Made by a program: the position numbers and the translations under genes
Notes under the pieces: model-generated
Databases searched by the model: none
Told to the model about the DNA's origin: nothing
What the model saw: only the letters and a program-made list of their open reading frames with translations
Shown: in pieces, positions 13,374 through 23,975 of the stretch
Position numbering within the stretch: position 1 is the stretch's first letter
Layout: the number at the start of each line of letters is the position of its first letter
Source: Toxoplasma gondii ME49
Taxonomy: Eukaryota > Apicomplexa > Conoidasida > Eucoccidiorida > Sarcocystidae
Assembly: GCF_000006565.2 (NCBI RefSeq)
Contig: NC_031479.1
Span: forward strand, 2,692,289 to 2,756,288
Length of the DNA: 64,000 nucleotides
Direction of reading: 5' to 3'

Positions 13374-16300
13374 TCACAACGTCGGTTGGCCAACCTCCCT
13401 CGTAGGCTACAAGCAAATATGATCTTGCTTGTCACCGCATATGTTTGCAAGACTGGTGTGTCACTCGTGTTGCTCTGAAAAACTGTTTTCGGAGCCGAAC
13501 GAGTTCCAGGGAGCATCGCTCTGGCATGCTTTCAAAAATTCGATAGCGCCAACACACCCACTGCATGCAACTTTTGTTCTGTGCTTTTTCCGCACGTCAA
13601 GAGAACGTCATGCATCTTCCACACAAAATTACCAACTATGAGGGAGGCAACGAGATGAGCTAGAAGGCTCGCTGGTTTCTAGCCTTCTTATGGCTGGCAT
13701 CAATTGAGGATACGATCGCCAGCTGTTTTGCTCGTTGTATTGTTAGGTGGTGTTTTTCACCGAGAGATTCCTTCATTGCTTGCACTGCCTACCCCATAAT
13801 CATACACAAGACAGCAACAGGTGTTGTCTCGCTGGCAATCTCTTCCTATTTTGAATTGTTTATGACGTAAACGCCTGGTGACAGAACAATGATGGCTGAG
13901 CAGACGTTGAATTTTTCTTACACTTAAAACGGTCAGTAACAGGCAGTGTCAGCCTTGACGGTTGTGGTCCCATTTCAATCAATTCCCCCAAACGGTTTCA
14001 GGCACTCAGACTGCAAAAGCCTTACTGCTTCTAGATTCTCGATAGCGGGGACAAATTCTTTGGCGTGGGCCTGCAGTAGGCCGAGCGCTGCTCGCGCGTC
14101 ACCTGCTCGAAAACAGTCAGATTTCGAAACAATTTAGTCCCTCATATGCGGTGGACCAACAAGGCGAAACACTGTGCGAGCCTGCTGATATCTCGTTCAT
14201 GGAAATGCAGTGTAGTGGGGATGATTGGCGTAGAGCCGGTGAGGGGAACCATTGGATTAAGGAGAGTGTTTCGTTGCCAAGAAAGCGGCACCAGGTCGAA
14301 ACAAGAAGTAGCTGTTGCGGGTTGAGTTTCGGCAACCGTCAGCAGTGGCATTTCCTCGAGGAAACTGCACACGAATCCGGCCACGGATGCAGCGGCATCC
14401 GATTCTCATCGTAGAGTGTTTCCATCGTTCTATGCTTGCGAGTGCCTGAAAACTCGCGTAAATGACGTACATAGGCAAACTGTGTTGCCATACGGGCAGC
14501 AGCACTACGGCTAAAGCCGTCCTCCCGCCTCACTTGTGCGTCTGTGGTCACGGCCCAGAATCTCCTCGGCTTGCTGTTGGATATGCTGCATGATTTCAAT
14601 TGCCTCCTGGATTTCTATCTCGTCTGCGGGACCCTCCACAACATGGGAGAAACCGATAAACATATTTTCGACTTGGGACACCACCATTTCCTCTGCGGTT
14701 TTCGTGGTTCGTACAGACATCACGCCCTCGGAAATGGCTGAGTCTCATCAGCCAGACCCCCTATGCCTCATCTGATACCACATGTCATTTTATCGGGCTC
14801 CCAGCTGTGTCTTTATCTCCTTAAAAGAAGCCAGGGTACCTCCATTGTGCCACACTCTGACCTTCACCTGCCCCATTAGGTTGGCTCTAAAGGTAACGTG
14901 CCAAGTCCAGCGATAACAGCTGGCTGAATGCTTATCGATGATATCTCGTAGATGCGTTCGAGTACAGTAGAAATCCAGTCAACAGCAGTACTCGCTTCCT
15001 GACCAATGTGTCTGTCGCCTAGAGAAGGTTGAACATCGCCTGGCTGCGAGCTGCGCACGTATACAGTATCAAACCACTTGAAATAAATGTCGCAGACTTT
15101 TGCGTAGAACCGTATCGCCTCGTTATTTGACTTCTTGCTCTCCCTAAACGCCTGAGCCTGAGAGCACACGTACAGTTGCGAGCACGGGACTGTATCCGCG
15201 TGTCAAGCTGATGAACTCGTACCTAGCAGGCCGTCCAAGTAACGTAAATTCTTGTGATTCCTTTTTCTGCAAATGTGTTCGGCTACCCATTTGGTACACC
15301 GGTCATCCTGTGAACGTCGAGACACAGGTCAATCCATGTCTCCCGTTGGGAGAGGGAGCGGGCGCAGAAGAGTCTGCGATGTACCATGTAGAAGTACGAA
15401 GGGGCGGTTCTGAATGATTCTGGGCCGTGTTCACACGCCGCGTGGTATATCTGAACGTAGAACGGATGGACAGTGTTTACAGGTAACAACTGAAGTTGTG
15501 ACAGAGTATGCAGCCAGCTGCTTGTCGACTGGAACAGAACGAGATTTGTCCAACGAATAAAGGAACAGGAGGAGGAAACAGATGGTCATGGCATCTTACG
15601 ACGATGTAGTGAAACCAGCAATCCATTACCCTTGAACTTGAGAAGGCGCTTTGTCAGACGTTTAAGTTCATTAGGGTACAATGATGCAGTGCATGTCAAC
15701 TAAACACCAAAAAGTCTGTGTTTTGATGGAACTACTGGACTGCATCGGCAAGAGTGGCACAGCAGAGGCGCTGCACTGTTAAGCTATCAGTTTCATCTCA
15801 CGGTAATGTAGATCAGGCAATCGTTTTAAACGAGGAACTATCCAGTCATGCCTGGACGAGGTGCAGTGTCTAGTCCAATCCCAAAGCGAATGGGAAAAAC
15901 AAGGTCTATGATTAGTGCAATGCATTCGGAGCGTTCAAAGATGGTTCACAGTGGACTCACAGCGAGAGCGAACGCATTGAGAGCCTCGTCGTAGCGTTTC
16001 TGAGCGGAATAGAGGCGACCGATGTTGCGACAAAGGTGCGGCCGCATTCTCTGTCCCGCTTCTGGGTGCTTAAACAGAGACCAGTTGACCTATCCACAAT
16101 AAACACAACGACAAAAATCGTGGTCCGGGTTTCTCTGAACAGATGGACTTCACCGCCAGAGTTACAATTTTTCTGTTTTTTCAGTAGGGGAAAACGGTAG
16201 TAAGCACATGAACAGGAACCAGTTGACGGCGTGCCACAGCGGAAACACTGACAGGTAACTTTCTTGTTGCATAATTGGTTAAGGTACGCGGTTCGCCTCA

Positions 16301-17899
16301 CATGCGATCGCACTACATTTGTGGTGGTAAATCACCCTGGTTGTGGACTGAACCAGTGTCGAACGCACCAACGTCAGGAGTTCTTCAGCGGATTGAAGGC
16401 GCTGGAGTCCTGCAGGAAGATCGAATTCATCTGAAAGTGGTGTCGGGTGTTCTGCAGTGCCATTCGAATGTAACACCCGGCTTCCCTGTTATACAAATGC
16501 GAAGAATTTGAGTTGTCGGAGCGGAGCGCTCTCTGCTCGAATATATTGTCAGGCATCCGTCTTCGCTTGTCAGCCTATCCGCAAGGGTGCAAGATTGTAC
16601 TACGATCCCGGCTACGTCTTGGACCTTCAGACATGGATACCATCCTAGTTGGTCGTTTGTTCCAACTGGTACACCTTTTTAGAACGTCAGTCACAATATC
16701 ACCGGGGATGGCGTCCACATGCACAGGGGAGGCGTACCTAGATGAACTTCTGCAAGCAGGAGCTGCGATGACACCACCTCCATCGAGTCAGTGCCATAGA
16801 GAGCTTCCGACATCCTCAGCGCTTGAAGAGCACCTGCTATCGCGAGTACGTACTGCCCCTGAACGACGAATTTCTGAGCTGTCGCCCTACTAATCTCTAG
16901 AATTTTTCTCTGGAAGCAGTAGCAAGACATAAGAGGCTTCTCATCCAAGCGCCTGTTGGAAAAACATGGATTGGGCAGGCGACAGCTCGTGCCCTGATCT
17001 TTCACTTGCGGTCCACATGTTGTTGTTTCTATACGATAAAGAATCCGTGTCTTCACTGTGTACATCTGCTTCTGTTACACAGGAACAATGCGGGTCTGCG
17101 TTGCTGGCCCCATGCGGAATTACGTTACATACCCAACTCTGGGCTCAGACCTTCAGATTGAGGTTTCCCTTTTACATGAGACAAACCACCCTTTTGGCAA
17201 GAAATTTGAACCATATACCGTAAAGGACCATCGACTGACGTATGTTATTTATTTAACGGAACAACGCAGCAATGAGTGACGTCCCGGGAGAGCCTGTTAC
17301 CCTCCGATCAAGATGGCATTGCTATCCGCGGTCACTGCTTGATAAACGGGCTTCTTTCAGTCGCTGGATAACGCCACGCCGCTCACCATGGAAGCAGACA
17401 GGCTTCTGCGGTAGTGGAATCGGAGCTCGCTGGCGTACCCTGATGGAAATCAGTTCTTTCTCCCGTTGCTGCCTATCCTTCTCGGTGCCCACGTTCTTCG
17501 ATACTTCCCGTAGCTCAGCGACATCTTGGTGAATCTCGTGCAGAACCCCATACCAATCTGTCTCAAAATGTTCTCGGGTGCTGAAGAGACATCGCAGAAC
17601 AAGGAAATGTCGAAGAGACTTGACAAGCTGCTGTTTCACGATCAATGAACAAAAAGAGCTCTCTTGAGTGACACGGCCAATCTCGTTGTTTTGGGTTTGC
17701 ACTTCAGAACAGCGTGGCGACGCTGCTGGGGTTACTCAACAAGGAAGTACAGCTAAAAAGCCATCGACAAGTTCGGTTTTCCGTACCAATAGTAGGTGGG
17801 GCATTCGCTGCACCGAAATGCAACCGGTTCGCTGCATATTTCGCACTTGAGGCTGACGCCCTTGGGCAGAGCAAGTCTCTGTATCTTGACGGCGGACAT
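13374..17899 (-). CDS. ZMYND12: ZMYND12 homologue, MYND-finger/TPR axonemal protein
   Basis: ZMYND12 works with TTC29 and inner-arm dynein in sperm flagella; the Chlamydomonas counterpart is, as I recall, a dynein d accessory subunit. The ATG at 17899 begins MSAVKIQRLALPKGVSLKCE. Exons are 17899-17787, 17580-17439, 16909-16738, 16409-16336, 16089-15961, 15450-15385, one starting at 15157, one ending at 14534, and 14102-14026. The first intron splits a MYND Cys codon. Finger ligands are C19, C22, C30, C33, C38 and H42, followed by H52 and H55. TPR-like helices follow (AQKFVVQGQYVLAIAGALQA, RNIGRLYSAQKRYDEALN). The segment EHGPESFRTAPSYFYM matches a conserved family motif. The join between the exons at 15157 and 14534 is unresolved. 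A terminal exon 13406-13374 (PTREVGQPTL, then TGA) fits phase 0 after a T-rich acceptor but is tentative. It lies on the same strand as CFAP61. Confidence 0.84.
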
Positions 17900-20800
17900 G
17901 GTGGTGTTTGGCAAAAGGACGGATCACCTCTTCCGCTCAGTAATTGGTACGCGGTGCTACAGAAGGCTTGCACGTTTCATGGCATGAACATTACCTCCAA
18001 GAAAAGAAGAGAGGAAGCCAGTGGAATACCACGAACACCAAAAAAGACGGTAAGGACAATTTTCCCAGGTTCTACTGTCTCCGCCAGTCACTGAGTCTTT
18101 GAATCAGTTAACAATTGCTTTCTGCAGAGAGCGGGTGAAGAAAGCGGCCGTGAAGGATATGACGGACGTCGTCACATGAAACTTTACAGCCAGTCCAGTT
18201 CGCAGCGAGGAAAATCATAAATTCCAACAAAGACAAGACAAAATAAATAGATTCTTAGGAGTGTCTGTTTCGGTCGGGTCGATATTAAGGTGGACCGTAT
18301 ATTCAAATGCTTATCCAGCAAAAAGAACGCTACCGCAGGCTACGAGTCTCGGTCGGTTGAAAGTAGGGAAGCAGGGGAAAGGATGTGTTACGTGAAGAAG
18401 ATGTTCCTTTCCCTTAGCTCCTGTTGGATGCAGAATGCGTAGTGGCTCCGGTTTCCTCGCGCCTCCGAGCTTCCGCAACACAATATGAGCACAACTGCCT
18501 TGTATGCAATGATTCCAAGCGACAAAGCTTTCCGTGCAGCGCACGCAGGTTTCTTCAAAAGTAATTTCTTTCCTGTTGTTACTGAACCAATGGCGTTAAT
18601 GCATCTGGCATCCCATCGTGACATACGACAAACGTTATTTTACTCATGTGGCCGCTGATACGACAACGCCAAGCATCTTGTGTGGCTTCCGGTTCTCAGT
18701 GCCGGTGTTGTTCGTTGATGACGATGGCCCGAATTCAGCAGTATCAGTGTGACACATGGAGCGATTTCAGGGCGACTGTGACACTGGGCCGCCCCATGCC
18801 CTGTCAAAGAAAACTCGAGACCTTATGAGCTGAAGTTCTCAGCTTTGGGGCTGGAAAAAGTGGTGCGCGTACATGCACGGATTGTGCCAGCCCACTGTTC
18901 TAAAGAGCCCAGTGCTCATCGAAGTTGGCCTTATCCAGATATTAATAGGGATGGCTGGGCGATTGAGGAGACCAGCTGGTTTTCCCCATCGTTTTCGCAC
19001 AAAGGAAAGAAACGCTGCTTCGCTGTGTCATATGCCGTAGTGGAGGCCCCTCTGTGCACGCTGTGTAAAAAACACTATTCGGCAGACGTACCCTACACTA
19101 CACAGCGTCTGCACATTGCAAATATCGTATTACGGCAAAGGGCGTTAAAAGGGAAGGGAAACTGTTTTCTCTTTGTTGAAGCGGTGCTGCGCAGTTTCGA
19201 CACACTTCGTCGAGGCAGTGTTGCAAAGACATTGTTGCGTAGATGAGTAAGTCTGGGGGTACGGTCAGCGTTTCAGATGGAAACAACAAATGGCGCCTGC
19301 ACAACTTACTACATGAGAGGCAACTGTATTGCCTATCGGCAGGAGCAGGTCGCTGCCGCTTGATCGGGTATATTTCAATCCCCAGAGCTTCGCAGAAGTA
19401 CACGTTTTATAGTCCTCTAAACCAGAAGAATTCGTTCTACGCACCGATGGCGTGGTTCACGTGTAAAGCCATTCACGATGATCTCGCAAACGTCAGTGAT
19501 TTTTACCGCGCATTAAGCTACTACTTTTCAAGTCGCTGTTAGTTCATCCTTCACTGTCGTTCCACTTTTCCTTAACATTTCCGGAACTCGTGGTGGTATG
19601 GGAGCGTAACGGGGAAGTCTCCCAGACACGAAAGAAGAGATACACGCGTTTACAGGTAAAAGTCAAGGAATAAGGAGGAATGCGTGCGATGGATTCTCTA
19701 GCAGATTCAATGCTTTTTTCACATGCTGCGCAGTGTCTTTGACAAACCGTTGCCAGAGTGTTGTTCCGTAATTCGTTTGTGTTGTTTGTCCGACCTCGAA
19801 GAACGATTTCCCACGTGTTTACGGGACAACCTGCTGTCACAATCAAGAAAATCCGTTACTGAGAGATCTTGTTTTGGCAAAGTTAGAGAACTCCTCCGCA
19901 GAGTCCATTGCAATGGTGGGCAGAACCGGATGACCGAGGCTGTCCAGATGCGGCGCACGAGACGCAGGCCACAGGATTGGGCGGCAACTTTTCGTAGGTT
20001 ATTCCGTTGATGAATTCCTCGTATTACCACGGAATCACCTCTTCTGCCGTCCACACATTTCTGTCGTACGCAAAGTGCAACAAGGAATATCCCTGGGTCC
20101 TCCTTGGAGTGTATCAGTGTATTTTTGTCACCCAGTGCCCTCGTGTTCCGTCTTGACGTTCTTCGTCGTGTCGACACGGACGGTTGAAGGATAATGTCTC
20201 GTCTCCCCTCATAGGAAGAGACATACAACTGGCTTCACAAGAGGATTTCAATTTACAGAAGGATTCCACCGCTGTTTTTCATGCCCTTCATTTGCGTCAT
20301 CCGTAGGACCTTTCGAGAATGCCGCTCCATTCAGCCTCGTGCATTATTCGTACTAGACGCAGTGGTACCTAGTCGAGCGTTGAAAATGACGTGAGAAGCG
20401 GCGCATTGTCAAGCGGCGTTGAGTGTACCCTGCTCATTTTCGCCAGAGTTATCTTTATGCAGCGAAGCACAGGTTAAATGACCCTCATAGACGTTGCTGT
20501 TTTCGGCATCAGAGGGAACCGCGTAACTCATCACTGGTGGTAAACAATGGTGGAGGACCCAGGGAGCTCTTCTTCACGATCCAACGAAGTTGCACCGAAG
20601 AGAAAAATTTCAGTTGTGAAGAGGCTCTGCAAGGACTGCTGCTTTTCCAAAAGCTACGTCAGACAACAAATGTATTGGAGAGGCGGTGAAACCCCGCCCT
20701 TCAACTGTCTTCCTGCGCTCACCACCATCAGTCCTCTCTTATCGTTGAGCTGAGTTGATTCTTGATACCCCTCAGTCACCCTGGGATCTGCAGTCGGTTT

Positions 20801-21040
20801 TTTGTGGAGTGCTTTTGTAAACGAGCAAGTTTCATCCCAGGTCTCCAGTTGTTGTTGCCTCTGTTCCGTTCTTTTTGTAAAGCAGCTAGCGTTGTCCTCG
20901 GCCTCCACTTGCTTTCCTCTCTGTGCGCCCTTCGCCCCCGCGGTCGTCCGCTTCTCTCCCCTGTGTGTCGCTGCTGTGGTGCCGCGACTCCTTTTTTTTG
21001 CCCCGCAGTACGTTTGTTCGGATATTAAAACACTCACACC
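17900..21040. other. Divergent intergenic region, ZMYND12 / 97-residue gene
   Basis: Genes leave this 3.1 kb region in both directions, so it should hold the promoters and 5' UTRs of ZMYND12 (minus) and the gene starting at 21041 (plus). Several open frames of 60 to 170 codons overlap one another on both strands, for example 19719-20228 minus and 18845-19246 plus. None shows a recognisable domain or splice partners. I saw no tRNA or conserved RNA. Confidence 0.5.
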
Positions 21041-23975
21041 ATGGAGGCGAACAGCTCCTCGTCGTCGCTACCGAGCGTCCAGAAGTTTTTCTCAGATATT
21101 CGGTAAGGGGACAGAGGAAGTGGCCAGCTGAGACACTCCGCCAACTGGTAGGGTTTGAAGACAATGCCAGGTGCTTTTGCGGCGAAACGGTGCATGTACA
21201 TGCAAAGTGATTCAGGGCGTTCTGTTGCGGTTCTTCTTGTTTCCGCTGTAGCTCTTGGTTCTTCTCATTTCTCTTTCGTTTTGATCTGGCCACTTCCGAA
21301 GTTCAGTTTGGTAGAGGGAGATGTAATTCCTCATTTTGTCTGCCGACTCTGTCGCTTACATGTTGTGTCTCTGTTCTCATCTTCTTCCACAACGTAGCCG
21401 TTGACAGTAAAGCGCCTTCATTGTATGCTTACACGTGCTGCAGCTTAATCTACAGTGGCGGTGTGATAAGCAGGCTTCAGCGGTATCGGCTATTCTCTGA
21501 AATGCTTCTGAATGTCTCTGTTTCCTGGATCCAACTTTCTCACCCCGTGACGAGGAGGTCCTGCGGTTTCACCACGGCCTCGTCACTCTGTCGCATTTGC
21601 ATTTCTTGTTCAGGACGGCGTGTAGGGAGGCAGTTGCGGTCAATCAGGTAGGCACATCCCTCCGTGAATAAACTCCCCAAGGCTTTGCGAATTTCGCTCT
21701 TTCACTTCTCCTCCGCTCTGTCCGCGGTCCTTCTATGTCATGGTCAACACGGTTTTCCTTCCGTTTCGCTGCCAAAGTGGCTTGCCCACTCGTACTATAG
21801 ACTCAAGAACTACCCCTTTCGTGGTGTCTCCACGCGTACGAAATTCGACACCGTATTGTGTATGGGATTCTCAATTTCACTGAGCAGGTTCTCTTGTCCA
21901 GCGGCGGCGGGTGTGCCCGGAGTGGGAGACAGAGTCCTCTTGTTCGTCCTCACAGCTCTTTTTGTCTAGTTCAGAAGAACTCCAGCGGGGGAGACGGAGC
22001 TTGGCCAACGCGTACGTTTGAATCCATGGCTTCTTCGTGTCGTGCGTCGGTGACCAGGTGCTTCAGATGCTCGTTGATGAAATGAACTCCGGCGGGGAGC
22101 TGATGACGATGGACCAGCTGAAGGCTGCTGCAGACTACGGGAAAGATATTGTAGGTTCTGCCCAAATAGTATTCTTCTTTCGTTCTTTCGCTCTTCGTCT
22201 CTGGATCGTGTGTGCATGCAACGATCGACATCGTGAACAGTAGCAACGATGAGAGCTGGAGGCAGCGAAAAAGAACAGACGGAACGAAATAGGACAGACG
22301 AACCGGACCAGATAAAGCACACACTGAACGTGAAGAGGCTTCCAAGTGTCTGGGGCCCTGCGCTGGGGTCTTCTTTGGGGAGACTCGCCGTCTCGCTCTC
22401 GGCACCTGCCTAATACACGGTTTTCGGGGAGCCAGAAGGCGTTTTCTGTTGCCACCCTCGTTGGTGCTCCTTCCACTCTTCGTGCTTCGAGTTTCTCAAC
22501 CAAGTGAGAGACGGCAACCTTCTTCCACCTCTCTTATGTTTTGTGACACGCCACAGACATCTCACACTCCTGTGTTTCTCTACTGGCTACGTCATTGTTT
22601 ACGAGCGAATGCGGGAAACCCAGTCCCCCCCTCTTTGCTTTCACCGCTGTTCGACCTCTCTCATATACCGGACAAGGCTGACGATCCCTGCTGTGTCTTT
22701 CTGTGCGGTGTGTGGTGATGCGTCGGCTTCTCCACCTTTTGTAACTCAGAGACCCCAGGTGGCAGGATTGGCAACAGGCACTGCTGCCGCGCTCGCCATC
22801 AAAGCGACAGGCGCTTTTAAAAATTCCCCAGTTTGGAAACCTGCGGCCGTTGTTCTCCGTACGCTCAAACAGTCGAGATAACAGACGCGAGAAGCTCGTG
22901 CTGTATTCATTCATTTCGTCCCTCCACGGTGGCCGTTATATACATATAAATATATATTCGTATATATATTTGAATATGTATGTAGAGTACTTCTTACACA
23001 AACGACGGTCGATGTTTTGCAGCTGCGCTGCAATTTAGAAACACGTTTCGGTTTCTGTGTTTGTACACACAGCGTGCGTGCACGATGTTCTTTGTTGGCG
23101 TCGCGTGCGTTGGTTGTCGTAGGTCATCAGGATATGTTCCTCATCGTTTTTTTTCCTGGTGTACCCACTCACTCGGCCTTTCAGAGTGTTAGGTGCTGTT
23201 TTATGTTTCTTTTCTTGGCTTCTCTGGCGACTTCTTCGCAATCACTGTGTTTGGTTCTACGGCGTTGTGGGTGTTTTTGGTTGTTCCGGAATGCTGCAGC
23301 TGCTTGGTTTGCCGGGTTTGCACTCTTTCGCCTCTACTCGAACTTCAACTTTGTGAGTCTGGAACGCAGACACGTTTTACAACAAAACACTTGCACCTCA
23401 TCAGAAAGAACACAGTTTCAGTTCTTTTTCCAGAATGCCGGCTGCTATTTTTTTTCGATTCGAGAACCGCGTGACGCGAATCGAGCGGTCAGGGGCACGT
23501 CCTAGTCTTTTTGATGACATGTTGCGCTCATGTTCTTTTTGTGTCTGTCAAATGGCGCAATTTGCATGCACGCAGGTGCGCATTTCCATGCGAGACGGCG
23601 ATTCAAAGCTTGCCAGGCAGCTGCGAGCAGCGTGAGTGCATCGCGTACGGCGTTCTGTGGTGTTCGCTCGAGTTCGCTTGTGTGCATGCAAACTTCCTCG
23701 ACTCATTTAAAGACAGAGGATGTTTTTTTCTGCCTGACGTGTTCCGGTTCACTCTGCCGGATCGTTTTGCTGCTCGTGTTTCCGATTCGATTTCCTCTCG
23801 CGGAGGCCTTGAGGCTGATATTCTGCTTCTTCCCAGAGCGTTCCTCCGTCACCTTCAGTTTGTTATCCAAATGCCACTTTGTGTTTCCCTAGGAAAGGTC
23901 TCTCCTCTTTGATTGTGCGTCCACAGGTACAAGAAGGCAGCTCCACCGGGGAGCACGACACTCGAGAATTCGTAG
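21041..23975 (+). CDS. Unrecognised 97-residue protein, five small exons
   Basis: Model: 21041-21102, 21614-21647, 22058-22150, 23576-23631, 23927-23975. These total 294 nt and give 97 codons plus TAG. Phases agree at every junction (2, 0, 0, 2) and all introns are GT..AG. The ATG sits in CACACCATGG. The protein starts MEANSSSSSLPSVQKFFSDI and continues with TACREAVAVNQ. A probably helical middle follows (MLVDEMNSGGELMTMDQLKA, ADYGKDI, RISMRDGDSKLARQLRA), and the tail is YKKAAPPGSTTLENS. There is no signal peptide or membrane segment, so a small soluble helical protein is likely. I do not recognise the family. Support comes from five consistent exons rather than homology. Exon 3 has two possible acceptors 9 nt apart (22058 or 22067), which would add or drop VLQ. 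Confidence 0.62.
22929..22984. repeat. TA-rich microsatellite in an intron of the 97-residue gene
   Basis: An imperfect run of TATA/CATA units lies in the intron between exons 3 and 4 of the 97-residue gene, far from its splice sites. It resembles the other TA arrays in this window. Confidence 0.8.

Noticed and set aside
13220..13516. A minus-strand open frame (contains LANRRCDADLGESYTVCIK)
   Set aside because: I first took it as an extra ZMYND12 exon, but its phase does not match the preceding donor. The short phase-0 reading ending in TGA at 13374 fits better.
18845..19246. A 133-codon plus-strand open frame
   Set aside because: Composition looks non-coding, no homology is recognisable, and no supporting exons flank it.
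19719..20228. A 169-codon minus-strand open frame
   Set aside because: It overlaps several other open frames, has no domain, signal peptide or splice partners, and lies in a divergent promoter region.
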